Positions 46,621 to 55,099 of a stretch of DNA of 64,000 nucleotides are shown one piece after another; within the stretch, counting starts at the first letter, position 1; each line of letters starts with the position of its first letter. The translations under genes and the position numbers were made by a program. Under the pieces are notes generated by a model. That model ran no database searches and was not told the DNA's origin. It saw only the letters and a program-made list of their open reading frames with translations. The stretch is from Sporomusa termitida. Lineage in GTDB: Bacteria; Bacillota; Negativicutes; Sporomusales; Sporomusaceae. The stretch covers positions 5,086,501 to 5,150,500 of the forward strand of contig NZ_CP036259.1 of assembly GCF_007641255.1 (NCBI RefSeq), given 5' to 3'.

Positions 46621-47277
46621 ATGACAGTAAGGCATAACTATGATCAGGAATTAGAACAGCTGCGGCAGAGCCTGCTAGACATGGGGACCGCCGTCGGCAG
46701 CGCCATTGATGATGCCGTGGTTTCACTGGCCCGGGGGGACATAGAGTTGGCCCGCAAGGTTATGGCGTTCGATGATGAGATTGACCAAATGGAAGTTGGC
46801 ATTGAGGATAAATGCATGGTTCTAATCGCCAGGCAGCAGCCAATGGCTCGCGATCTCCGGATTATTGGCACCGGCCTTAAGATAACTACTGATTTAGAGC
46901 GAATGGGAGACCATGCTTATGATATTGCCAAAATCACTTTAGGTCTGGCTAACCAGCCGTTGATTAAACCCCTGGTGGATATTCCCCGTATGGCGCAAAT
47001 GGCGCAAAAGATGCTTAAAGACGCACTGGATGCCTATACGACTCTGGATATCCCGCTGGCCGAGCAGGTATGCCTCAATGATGATGAGGTAGATGATCTT
47101 TACTATCAGGTGTTCCGGGAATTGCTGACCTATATGATGGAAGATCCCAAAACCATTACGCAGGCCACTCAGCTTATCTTTGTTGCCCGTTACCTGGAGC
47201 GGATTGCCGATCATGCCACTAATATTGCGGAATGGACAATTTATCTGGTGACAGGGCAAAGACGGAGAAAAAAATAA
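46621..47277 (+). CDS. phoU: Phosphate signalling protein PhoU
   Basis: The 218-aa protein has two three-helix PhoU repeats with the metal-binding signatures RDLRIIGTGLKITTDLERMGD and ATQLIFVARYLERIADHATN. It links the Pst transporter to PhoR and dampens phosphate-starvation signalling. It lies 15 bp after pstB with AAAGGAGGAAGC before its ATG. A bidirectional-type terminator follows, then phoR on the opposite strand. Confidence 0.95.
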   Translation: MTVRHNYDQELEQLRQSLLDMGTAVGSAIDDAVVSLARGDIELARKVMAFDDEIDQMEVGIEDKCMVLIARQQPMARDLRIIGTGLKITTDLERMGDHAYDIAKITLGLANQPLIKPLVDIPRMAQMAQKMLKDALDAYTTLDIPLAEQVCLNDDEVDDLYYQVFRELLTYMMEDPKTITQATQLIFVARYLERIADHATNIAEWTIYLVTGQRRRKK

Positions 47278-47291
47278 CTGTTTAAATAAAA

Positions 47292-47323
47292 AAACCTGCT
47301 CCAGCCGGCTCCGGAGCAGGTTT
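47292..47323. terminator. Terminator between convergent phoU and phoR
   Basis: AAACCTGCTCC / GGAGCAGGTTT. A-rich sequence lies on the left and TTT on the right, so it can serve both genes. Confidence 0.8.
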
Positions 47324-47381
47324 CTTACATGCTTAGCAAGTATGCGTATCCTTGATGTTAAGCAAGACGACGCAGGCTTTT

Positions 47382-49178
47382 TTAGGTGTTACTGACGGCT
47401 TCATAAGCAGGCAGTGTTATTGTGAACGTCGTGCCGACATCAACCAGGCTTGCTGCCTCAATCCGGCCCCCTAGCATTTCCACAATAAACTTGGCAATGG
47501 CCAGGCCCAGGCCGGTACCGCCGGCAGTGCGGGCCCGGGCCCGGTCAACCCGGTAAAAGCGGTCAAAGATCAGCGGCAGGTCTTTAGCCGGGATACCGAT
47601 ACCGGAATCTTTGACTTTAATTTTTATCTCATTATCTTCCTGCCAGCAGGTTAAGAGTATCTTACCGCCGGCGGGGGTATACTTGATACTGTTTTCCAGT
47701 AAATTTACAATAACCTGTTTGAGCCAGTCCGGATGAGCGAGGGCGGTCAGAGGCTCTGTAGTGCCTGTTATAATCAGGGTGTGATTTTTCTGCTGCCAGC
47801 GCGGTGTTAAATCTTGTTTGGCGGCTTCTACTACGGGACCTACCAGCACGGCATCCAGCCTGACCTGCTCGCGGTATTCCTGGGCGCTGAGCCGGGCCAG
47901 CCTGAGCAGATCCAGTACCAGTCTGTGCATACGGTCAGCCTCATCGTAAATGATGCGGACAAACTTTTCGTTAAGCTCCGGCTGAGTAAGCGCGCCATCC
48001 AGCAGCGTCTCGGCAAAACCCTTGATTGCCGTCAGGGGCGTAGCTAGTTCATGGGAGGCATTTGTTACAAAATCAGCCTGTCTGTCATGCATTTCCTGTA
48101 GTGTGGTTATATCATGAAATACAGCCAGAACACCGGTAATATCTTTTTCATTACCGGTAAAAGGGGCCAGGAATACCTGGAAAACCCGCTTTTTTCCATG
48201 AATATTGGTTTTAAGGTCAATGCTTTTACTCTCTTTTTGGCGGATAGTCTCTTGTACCGCCTGGTCTAAAAGACTGTTGCCGATTACCTGAATATTGTGC
48301 TGCCCCAGCATCTGGCTGGTTATGCCGAAGATTGTCAGCGCCATATTATTAGCGGTGGTGACTTTGCCAAAACGGTCAAGCAGAATGACGGCATCACCCA
48401 TGTTTTGCAGAATAAGCTGCAGCTTACGGTGCTCGGCCAGGGCATCATTGACTTTATCCTCCAGGCTGGAGGTTAAATTATTGATAGAATGGGCGAGGAT
48501 CTCCAGCTCATCCCCTGTTTTGATGAATACCCGCTTATGTAACTGCCCTGTGGCGATATCGTTGGCGGTATGTATAATATTGTCAAGCGGGCGGGTATAT
48601 TTATTGGCGAGAGCCAGGCTGAACGCGATTGCCACAAGGGATGTCAGCAGACTGGCTGCCAGCAGCGCCGATAAAATTTTTCTATAACCGGCGTCTACAT
48701 GATCAAGCGGCATAGCCACCCGGACTACGCCGGTGATCTCATTCTGAAAAAAAATCGGCGTGGAAACGTATAACAGTGACTTGTCCTGGGTTGTGCTGGT
48801 GCGGATGGCATAGCCGTTATTACCGGCCAGCGCCTCGACTATTTCCGGGCGGTTAGTGTGGTTTTCCATCTGGGCCGGACTCTGCTGGGAGTCGGCAATA
48901 ACAGCGCCGGCGGTATCGATGACCGTTACCCGTAAATCAATACGGGAGCTGAGCTCTTTGATCTTTTCATCAATCTGATCTTTTTGGATGGGACCGGCCA
49001 TGTCCCGGTAGATGAGTTCCTCAATAATTTTTCCCTGGTTAAGCATTGCGGTATTGAGGCTGGCAATATTATGCTGGTAGAAAAACCAGAGGATATAGCT
49101 GCCAAGGACTGCTAATGTAAAGATAATGAGCGCTAAAAATGATACAACCAGCCGGTTGCGGAGGCTGCGGGCAAACAT
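47382..49178 (-). CDS. phoR: PhoR-type sensor histidine kinase
   Basis: The 598-aa membrane kinase has an N-terminal helix, an extracytoplasmic sensor, a second helix (about residues 165-190), HAMP (YTRPLDNIIHTANDIATGQL), a PAS domain and a kinase core. H box is FVTNASHELATPLTAIKG, N box NLLENSIKYTP, G box DSGIGIPAKDL. It is the probable partner of the PhoB-like regulator. ATG 49178 is chosen since GGGAGGGATG overlaps the alternative ATG three codons earlier. It is on the opposite strand between phoU and pstS, splitting the pst genes. Confidence 0.88.
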   Translation of the reverse strand: MFARSLRNRLVVSFLALIIFTLAVLGSYILWFFYQHNIASLNTAMLNQGKIIEELIYRDMAGPIQKDQIDEKIKELSSRIDLRVTVIDTAGAVIADSQQSPAQMENHTNRPEIVEALAGNNGYAIRTSTTQDKSLLYVSTPIFFQNEITGVVRVAMPLDHVDAGYRKILSALLAASLLTSLVAIAFSLALANKYTRPLDNIIHTANDIATGQLHKRVFIKTGDELEILAHSINNLTSSLEDKVNDALAEHRKLQLILQNMGDAVILLDRFGKVTTANNMALTIFGITSQMLGQHNIQVIGNSLLDQAVQETIRQKESKSIDLKTNIHGKKRVFQVFLAPFTGNEKDITGVLAVFHDITTLQEMHDRQADFVTNASHELATPLTAIKGFAETLLDGALTQPELNEKFVRIIYDEADRMHRLVLDLLRLARLSAQEYREQVRLDAVLVGPVVEAAKQDLTPRWQQKNHTLIITGTTEPLTALAHPDWLKQVIVNLLENSIKYTPAGGKILLTCWQEDNEIKIKVKDSGIGIPAKDLPLIFDRFYRVDRARARTAGGTGLGLAIAKFIVEMLGGRIEAASLVDVGTTFTITLPAYEAVSNT

Positions 49179-49268
49179 GTGGATCATCCCTCCCGGGAAC
49201 TAATTTGTTGGCAGTATTACTATTACAAATAATAACTTAAATTATGGGTTACCGCTACCTGTATTTTC

Positions 49269-49322
49269 TTAACATTCCTTTAACATTCTCTTAACACAAC
49301 AGGCGGGTAAATGCTCTACAAT
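49269..49322 (+). promoter_or_regulatory. Pho box and -10 of pstS
   Basis: Three perfect TTAACA half-sites start at 49269, 49280 and 49291, exactly 11 bp apart. TACAAT at 49317-49322 follows after 20 bp. There is no consensus -35, as expected for an activator-dependent promoter. Confidence 0.9.
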
Positions 49323-49364
49323 AAAAATAAGTTGTGTACAAACTTTGAGGAGGTCAAATTAACA

Positions 49365-50231
49365 ATGAAATTTTCCGGAAAAATGTTAGCAGGTGCCCTG
49401 GCGATGCTGCTGGGCGTTAGCGTAGTAGCTGGCTGTGGCGGTCAACAAAAAGCGGCCCAAGAAGCGCCGGCAGCACAAGCTGAGCTAGCCGGTACTGTTA
49501 CTGCATCTGGGTCAACCGCACTCTTGCCGTTCTTGAAACCGGCCCAAGAAGAGTTTCAGAAGAAAAATGCTAAAGTTACCGTAAATATTGCCGGTGGCGG
49601 CTCTTTTACCGGACAAAATCAGGTGGCTGCAGGCTCAGTCAATATTGGCAACTCTGACGTACCACTGCAGGACAGCCTGAAAGATAAAGGCCTTGTCGAA
49701 ACAAAACTTGTAGGCATTCCCTTTGTATTCATTGTAAATACTGATGTGGCTGTTGATAACCTGACCCAGCAGCAATATGTGGATATATTTACAGGTAAAG
49801 TAACCAACTGGCAAGATGTGGGCGGCAAGAATCAAAAGATTACCATCATCCATCGCGCCAAGTCATCCGGTTCCCGGGGGGCTATCGCCGAGATTGTGCT
49901 CAAGGGCGCCGCTTTTACTGATAATGCCGTTATCCAGGATTCTAACGGTGCTGTTAGAGCCGCTATCGGCAGTACACCGGGTGCTATCGGCTATGTTGAT
50001 GCCGCCTATGCCGATCAGTCAGTCAAGACTCTCGCCTATAACGGTGTTAAATATAGCATCAATGAGGTAGTAAACGGTCAATATCCGGTATTTACCTATG
50101 GCCGTATGTACACTAAAGGCGAACCGGCCGGCGCGGTGAAAGCCTTCATTGATTACGCGACAAGCAACGAGTTCCAGGAAGCGTATGCTGAGAAAAACGG
50201 CTTTGTGCCTATTAACAAAATGAAACAGTAA
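49365..50231 (+). CDS. pstS: Phosphate-binding lipoprotein PstS
   Basis: The 288-aa protein has a signal peptide ending in a lipobox (SVVAGCGG), then a PBP-like phosphate-binding fold. TASGSTALLPFLKPAQEEF and GGGSFTGQNQVAAGSVNIGNS are typical phosphate-binding segments; RAKSSGSRGAI supplies Arg/Ser contacts. It captures phosphate outside the membrane for PstCA-B. ATG 49365 follows TTTGAGGAGGTC. The gene is monocistronic, with its own Pho box and terminator. Confidence 0.95.
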   Translation: MKFSGKMLAGALAMLLGVSVVAGCGGQQKAAQEAPAAQAELAGTVTASGSTALLPFLKPAQEEFQKKNAKVTVNIAGGGSFTGQNQVAAGSVNIGNSDVPLQDSLKDKGLVETKLVGIPFVFIVNTDVAVDNLTQQQYVDIFTGKVTNWQDVGGKNQKITIIHRAKSSGSRGAIAEIVLKGAAFTDNAVIQDSNGAVRAAIGSTPGAIGYVDAAYADQSVKTLAYNGVKYSINEVVNGQYPVFTYGRMYTKGEPAGAVKAFIDYATSNEFQEAYAEKNGFVPINKMKQ

Positions 50232-50236
50232 TTAAT

Positions 50237-50275
50237 AAAAAAGCTCTGACCGGAAACACCGGTTCAGAGCTTTTT
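50237..50275 (+). terminator. pstS terminator
   Basis: AAAAAGCTCTGA plus CCGG pairs with CCGG, one bulged T, and TCAGAGCTTTTT. Loop AAACA. Confidence 0.9.
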
Positions 50276-50296
50276 GCATTATCAGAAAAGGCCCCC

Positions 50297-50363
50297 CTTC
50301 CCATGCCAGCTGCCGGGCGTAGCCGTTCGTCCCTGCGCACACATCCGGGCAGCGGCTGGGAAG
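50297..50363 (+). other. GC-rich imperfect hairpin between pstS and pstC
   Basis: The left arm TTCCCA-T-GCC-A-GCTGCC pairs with GGCAGCGGCTGGGAA, with two single-base bulges and about a 28-base loop. The stretch 50232-50708 otherwise contains only the pstS terminator and the pstC promoter. Role unknown. Confidence 0.45.
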
Positions 50364-50618
50364 TACGCGGGTACTGATTATTTCCTGACTTTGCTGGTAG
50401 TATGCCGATAAAGCTCTTCTACTTGCTAAAAGCAAAGATTTATGCCAATAATACAAAGGATAAGTAAGGGAGAAGCACATCTGCTGCCGCCGATTCTTTC
50501 AGGTCGAATGATATGGCCGGCAACCTCTTGGGCAGGGTATGTGTCACGGCTCCCTTGCTGCCTGCAGTTGGCAGGAGTCAATAATATCGGTTGAGCTGTA
50601 GGCCGCGGTTATATAAAT

Positions 50619-50673
50619 TTAACATAAATTTAACATGAGATTAACAAAATCGGCTGCCCCAATACCGTATAAT
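50619..50673 (+). promoter_or_regulatory. Pho box and -10 of pstC-pstA
   Basis: Perfect TTAACA half-sites begin at 50619, 50630 and 50641 (period 11). TATAAT at 50668-50673 follows after 21 bp. The layout is nearly the same as for pstS. Confidence 0.9.
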
Positions 50674-50708
50674 TAAAAAGAATTATTTTTTAGACAGGAT
50701 GTGACTGT

Positions 50709-51602
50709 ATGCCAACCACCGCTGCCGAACGGGAACATCGGCGCAAACTGGCGTATGACAGGTATGTGCGCTATTTGTTTATTGCCAGCGCTTCACTAAT
50801 GACAATTATTATTTTATCCATCATTGTATTTGTCGGGCAGCAGGGACTAATGACCTTTAAGGAAGTGAGCCCGCTCGAGTTTTTCTTATCGCCTAAATGG
50901 GATCCCACAGAAGATCGTTACGGGGCCTTAAGCTTTATCCTGGGCTCGCTGTATGTCACCGTCTTGGCGGTACTGTTCGGGGCGCCGCTTGGCCTGGCCG
51001 GGGCTATCTTCATGGCCAAGATTGCACCGGCGTGGCTGCGGGAGATTATGCGGCCGGCGACCGATCTGTATGTTGCTATTCCGTCCGTTGTCTATGGTTA
51101 TGTGGGGTTGACCGTACTGGTGCCGTTTATCCGTGAGTTTTTTAATGTGAGTACTGGTTTTGGTTTGTTTGCAGCTTCCATAATCCTGGCCATTATGATT
51201 TTACCGACAATTATCAGTATCTCTGAGGATGCTATCCGGGCTGTGCCTAAAACCCTGGAAGAGGCTTCGCTGGCGCTGGGGGCGACCCGCTGGCAGACCA
51301 TTGCCAAGGTTTTGCTGCCGTCTGCCCTGCCTGGTATTCTTACCGCCATTATTCTGGCAATGGCCAGAGCCATCGGTGAGACGATGGCCGTGCAAATGGT
51401 CATTGGCAATACGCCGCAAATGGTCACGTCCCTGTTTATGCCAACCTCAACCCTGCCCAGTGAGATTGTTGTTGAGATGGGGAATACCCCGTTTGGCTCA
51501 GCCTGGGGCAATTCTTTGTTCCTGATGGCACTGGTGCTGGTACTGTTATCGCTGGTCATGATCCTGGTTATTAGGCAGATTGCGGCAAGGAGGATGGTCT
51601 GA
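50709..51602 (+). CDS. pstC: Phosphate ABC transporter permease PstC
   Basis: The 297-aa permease has six main membrane helices. The ABC-permease loop is visible in the C-terminal half (EEASLALGATRWQTIAKVLLPSA), and GALSFILGSLYVTVLAV starts the core. With PstA it forms the phosphate channel. ATG 50709 is the first start after the Pho-type promoter; GGATGTGAC serves as the ribosome site. The stop overlaps the pstA start by one base. Confidence 0.95.
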   Translation: MPTTAAEREHRRKLAYDRYVRYLFIASASLMTIIILSIIVFVGQQGLMTFKEVSPLEFFLSPKWDPTEDRYGALSFILGSLYVTVLAVLFGAPLGLAGAIFMAKIAPAWLREIMRPATDLYVAIPSVVYGYVGLTVLVPFIREFFNVSTGFGLFAASIILAIMILPTIISISEDAIRAVPKTLEEASLALGATRWQTIAKVLLPSALPGILTAIILAMARAIGETMAVQMVIGNTPQMVTSLFMPTSTLPSEIVVEMGNTPFGSAWGNSLFLMALVLVLLSLVMILVIRQIAARRMV

Positions 51603-52462
51603 TGCTGGCGCGGAATAAGGATAAAATAGCCACAGCGGTTATGTGGCTGGCAGGAATAATCATTTTGGCGATACTGGTGGTGTTTCTGGGCTATATGCTA
51701 TATAGAGGGCTGCCTGTTTTAAGCTGGAGCTTTATTACCGGTATGTCGAGCGATATTAACGCCGGCGGCGGGGTTGGGGCGCAGTTTTTTAATTCTTTCT
51801 ATATTCTGGGGTTGTCAATGGTCTTTTCTATTCCTGTGGCTGTGGGGGCGGGGATTTATTTGGCCGAGTATGCCGGCAATGACCGGTTGACAGATATGAT
51901 CCGGTTAAGCACCGAGAGTCTGGCAACGGTGCCGTCGATCGTACTGGGGTTATTCGGTATGATTATCTTTGTCAATATGTTTGGTATGGGATTCAGCATC
52001 ATCGGCGGGGCCCTTACCTTGTTGCTGCTGAACCTGCCGGTGCTGGTGCGGGTCACTGAGGAATCGGTCCGTACAGTTCCTGCCTATTACCGGGAGGCCA
52101 GCCTGGCGCTGGGAGCCACTAAATGGCAGACCATCTGGCGGGTAGTGCTGCCTAATGCGCTGCCAGGTATCATTACAGGCATTACACTGACTGCCGGTCG
52201 TGCTTTAGGTGAAACTGCGATTTTGATATTTACCGCCGGCACTACTGTATCCCGGACAATACCTGATTTTAATGTAATGGCTGCCGGGGAAACTCTGGCT
52301 GTTCATATGTGGTATGTGATGGCTGTCGGCCTTGTGCCTGACCGGGTAGCTGTTGCTGACGGCACCGGTGCCCTGTTACTTATTACCATTCTGATATTTA
52401 ATCTGATGTTTACCTTACCCAGCAAATATATACAACGTAAGATGGCCGGGGGCGGCCATTAG
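51602..52462 (+). CDS. pstA: Phosphate ABC transporter permease PstA
   Basis: The 286-aa permease resembles PstC. The conserved ABC loop is REASLALGATKWQTIWRVVLP and the end of the helical core is GRALGETAILIFTAGT. It overlaps pstC by one base, showing coupling. The usual next genes pstB and phoU are not here but upstream at 45.8-47.3 kb. A strong terminator follows directly, shared with a convergent gene. Confidence 0.95.
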   Translation: MLARNKDKIATAVMWLAGIIILAILVVFLGYMLYRGLPVLSWSFITGMSSDINAGGGVGAQFFNSFYILGLSMVFSIPVAVGAGIYLAEYAGNDRLTDMIRLSTESLATVPSIVLGLFGMIIFVNMFGMGFSIIGGALTLLLLNLPVLVRVTEESVRTVPAYYREASLALGATKWQTIWRVVLPNALPGIITGITLTAGRALGETAILIFTAGTTVSRTIPDFNVMAAGETLAVHMWYVMAVGLVPDRVAVADGTGALLLITILIFNLMFTLPSKYIQRKMAGGGH

Positions 52463-52463
52463 A

Positions 52464-52500
52464 AAGAAGTCCTGAGAGCTAAATCTCAGGACTTCTTTTT
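52464..52500. terminator. pstA terminator, overlapping the end of the CYTH-CHAD gene
   Basis: AAGAAGTCCTGAGA / TCTCAGGACTTCTT with a 6-base loop and T5. The stop codon of the convergent gene (52479-52481) lies in its centre, so its last codons are part of the hairpin. Confidence 0.9.
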
Positions 52501-54083
52501 GGGGGAGCAGCATCATCGTTAAGTTTTAGTTTTTTTTGTTTTAAGGCTGTTTTTTTTACCTTGTTCCAGACTTTATGCCAACTATTGATGGCGGCGGCTG
52601 ATCTGGCTAACTGCCAGCCAGTGATAAGACCGGCTTCACGATGGGTCAGCCGGCTGGCTGAGGCCTTTACAAGCTCATGCAGGAGTGGTGGTGTGTAGGC
52701 AACATCCTGAACATTGCCTAATAAATCCTGAAGTTTTTCCAGGCGTTTGCTGAGCAAGCGGGTATTTTCAGGCAGAACGGGAGACAAGGAATCCAGCGTA
52801 TACCTAAGACGTTTGCCGGCAGTCCGGAGCTTCTGGACGGCCGGCAGATCGGTAAGGTCAAGTTCATCACCGAGGACCAGAAACTGTTGTAACCAGTGAG
52901 TTAAGCGAGTTAATAAAAAATCTTTAAATATTGGCGAGGCAGTTGCCGCATTTTTATCGGCCCAGGTTTCTATAAAAGCCCATAATCCTAACAGAGCAGG
53001 TGTCAGCTGGCCGCTAATGACAGCCCGATGGAGGCTGTCTCTTGCATTATCGTGTTTGGTGTCAATTAATGCTGCCAAACCTGATTTGCTTGCAGTTTGC
53101 GGGAGCATTTCCGCCATGTAATCAGCCATTTCCTCCCAGGCGGCACTAAATACATCCAGATCGCGCATATCCCCCAGTTTATTGCCCCAGATACTCAGTT
53201 TATCCTGCCAAAACAAATATTCCTCTATATCCAATAGCGGTTTGGCGAAATGGAGTAGTGCTTGCAGTTTGCGCAGAGCTATCCGGAAGTCATGCAGGGT
53301 CTCAGGATTGTCGGGACAGCTGATGTAGCTTTGCTGACCTGCGATTGCCTGGTGAATCGCGAAAACAATAATTTGGCAAAGAACCTTACAGGCTGGCAGG
53401 GCAGCACTCTTTTTTTTCAGGGGGGAGGGCTGTGGGGTATCATCAGCCCGAGCATCAGCCAACCCGGCCAATAGGGTTGCTCGGTACAGTTTGCTCTTTT
53501 GCTCCGGCAGTAGTGCAAACTCTGCGGCCAAAGCAGCTCCCAGCCAAACTAAATCCCGGGTGTGGCCTGCTTTTAGTTCAAGCTCAAGCTCTAAAATCTG
53601 TTGCTGCTTAGCGCCGGCGCAAATATTGCCATTGTCAAGTGCCAGTTCGATGCTGCTGCCGTTTGGCGTAATAATATCCAGCAGGTAGCGTTCAAAGTTA
53701 GTGCTGAATATGGGTTCTAACCGGCTGGAACCGGCGGCTTCGGCCAGGCGCCCGCCAATATCTGTAGTCAGAAATGGTTCAATGCTGGGGAGCGGGCTGT
53801 CTGTCGGAATGTTATACTCTTTACGCTGGTGCAGTCCGCCATCACTGGTACCGTCTGCCTTGACGGTCGCGATCCACTGCCTATCAGCCAGGCGCAGCCG
53901 GTAGGACAGGCGTGATTTTAGTAAACGCTGATCAGCTGTGTCGTAATAAGTGGTTTCAAGGCGCTGGGCAGAGGCGGGCTGAACAGACAGTTCTGTTAAC
54001 AACGGGGATGTTAGCAAACGCTCAATGCAGGCAGGGTCAGCCAGGCGTAATTTAAGTTCCGCTTCCGTGTTTGACACAGGCAA
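52479..54083 (-). CDS. CYTH-CHAD domain protein (polyphosphate-related)
   Basis: The 534-aa protein has an N-terminal CYTH triphosphate-tunnel domain (ExExK motif in NTEAELKLRL, then RLETTYYDTADQRLLKSRLS) and a C-terminal CHAD domain of helices with conserved His and Arg (CPDNPETLHDFRIALRKLQA, then LRTAGKRLRYTLDSLSP). CYTH enzymes hydrolyse triphosphates or tripolyphosphate; CHAD binds polyphosphate. Placement beside the pst genes fits a role with polyphosphate. No Pho box is seen before it. Its start at 54083 follows AGGAGGTGC. The C-terminal codons lie in a terminator hairpin. Confidence 0.9.
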   Translation of the reverse strand: MPVSNTEAELKLRLADPACIERLLTSPLLTELSVQPASAQRLETTYYDTADQRLLKSRLSYRLRLADRQWIATVKADGTSDGGLHQRKEYNIPTDSPLPSIEPFLTTDIGGRLAEAAGSSRLEPIFSTNFERYLLDIITPNGSSIELALDNGNICAGAKQQQILELELELKAGHTRDLVWLGAALAAEFALLPEQKSKLYRATLLAGLADARADDTPQPSPLKKKSAALPACKVLCQIIVFAIHQAIAGQQSYISCPDNPETLHDFRIALRKLQALLHFAKPLLDIEEYLFWQDKLSIWGNKLGDMRDLDVFSAAWEEMADYMAEMLPQTASKSGLAALIDTKHDNARDSLHRAVISGQLTPALLGLWAFIETWADKNAATASPIFKDFLLTRLTHWLQQFLVLGDELDLTDLPAVQKLRTAGKRLRYTLDSLSPVLPENTRLLSKRLEKLQDLLGNVQDVAYTPPLLHELVKASASRLTHREAGLITGWQLARSAAAINSWHKVWNKVKKTALKQKKLKLNDDAAPPKRSPEI

Positions 54084-54200
54084 AGCACCTCCTTTACAGT
54101 ATGTAATGTCCCAATAAGAATAATTTTATAGGTATTCGCCTTAGGACAGGCAAGGACCTTGTCCGGCAGAGGTTTTTTAATGTTTTTAATCAGAGAAAAA

Positions 54201-54360
54201 ATGACTCAAGAGAACCGTCCGAAACTGCTGAAAAAGTGCCACTCGTCCTCGAATACATACTATATATAGTTGTCCAATATAATTTCATTCTCAATATATT
54301 GTAGGAAATCGGTTTTAATATTGACTTTTTCAGTGGTTACGAACCGTCCCCTTGAGTCAT
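54201..54360. mobile_element. 160-bp non-autonomous IS1182-like element (MITE)
   Basis: Imperfect inverted repeats bound this unit. The left end reads CAAGAGAACCGTCCGAAA from 54207, matching the right end of the IS at 5.1-6.8 kb in about 28 of 31 bases. The right end, on the minus strand, reads CAAGGGGACGGTTCG and continues AACCACTGA, matching the left IS end with one mismatch in 25. The repeats extend outward as ATGACT / AGTCAT. There is no transposase inside. Codons for the last 32 residues of the phospholipase lie in it. Confidence 0.8.
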
Positions 54361-55060
54361 GGTTAATACCGGACAGGGTGTAAAAGCGTTCAAACAAGCC
54401 AGCTGTTGTCCGCTGGGCGCGGGGTAAGAGGCAGGCGGTTACTGTATGAAAACGGGGCTGGTTCTCTTCCGTTAACCATTCGAGGTAATCGGCAGCGGCT
54501 AAGGCATTACTGACCAGCAAACTGTAGGGGTCTTTGTTGGCAGGGTATAAGCCCTGGTTTTCTACTGCGAACGCGGCATGATTCAGTCTGACCCAGCTCT
54601 CATATTCTTTATGGCCGGAGAAGAGTCTGGCCCGGGCGTGATGGGGGACACACAAGTCCTGCAGCAAATGCGCAGCCGCCCCCAGCAAGAACGCGGTTTT
54701 AGCAAAATCATGCTGTCTGGCGCTGTGTAAGGCAGCTTTAAAGTAAACCGAGAAACTATCAAGAGCGGTGGCAAATTGCCATAACCCCTTACCTGTCAGT
54801 GGTTCATAGTAATGGCTGACATTTTTCCAGCCTTTATCAGCCCACTGTACACCGGCATTGAGTTCGGTAAGGAACCGCTGCAGGAAACAGGCACAATGGG
54901 TAAAACCATCGTTATTCAAAATGATAATCGCTTGTTTGTTGAGGAATTCATGGGTTATACTGGGGCGGTCAAATAAGCTTTGCAAAGGACTGGCAGCAGC
55001 CAGCAGCAGGTTGGCTCCTGCCAGGTCTGCCTGTAGTGCGGGTAATGACACTGATTTCAT
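54260..55060 (-). CDS. Zinc-dependent phospholipase C, alpha-toxin-like fold, no signal peptide
   Basis: The 266-aa protein matches the catalytic domain of the Clostridium alpha-toxin/Bacillus PC-PLC family. Probable zinc ligands are H37 (ITHEFLNKQ), D75, H83, H131 and D135 in HLLQDLCVPHHA, H141, H150 and E154 (GHKEYE). Spacing H-x3-D-x5-H and H-x3-E is as in alpha-toxin. There is no signal peptide and no N-terminal Trp ligand, so it is likely cytoplasmic. It would cut phospholipids to diacylglycerol. It follows the diacylglycerol glycosyltransferase gene by 39 bp. ATG 55060 is chosen for spacing to AGGAGGAG. Residues after SGINH come from the inserted element. Confidence 0.82.
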   Translation of the reverse strand: MKSVSLPALQADLAGANLLLAAASPLQSLFDRPSITHEFLNKQAIIILNNDGFTHCACFLQRFLTELNAGVQWADKGWKNVSHYYEPLTGKGLWQFATALDSFSVYFKAALHSARQHDFAKTAFLLGAAAHLLQDLCVPHHARARLFSGHKEYESWVRLNHAAFAVENQGLYPANKDPYSLLVSNALAAADYLEWLTEENQPRFHTVTACLLPRAQRTTAGLFERFYTLSGINHDSRGRFVTTEKVNIKTDFLQYIENEIILDNYI

Positions 55061-55099
55061 AGTCATCTCCTCCTATTTCAGGCCAGACCACCCGGTTTG

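Noticed and set aside
50232-50480. Minus-strand open frame of 82 codons between pstS and pstC
   Set aside because: It overlaps the pstS terminator and the GC-rich hairpin, has no ribosome-binding site and its product resembles no family.
53990-54020. TGTTAA and TGTTAG words in the CYTH-CHAD gene as a Pho box
   Set aside because: They lie within coding sequence and are spaced 17 bp, not 11 bp, apart.
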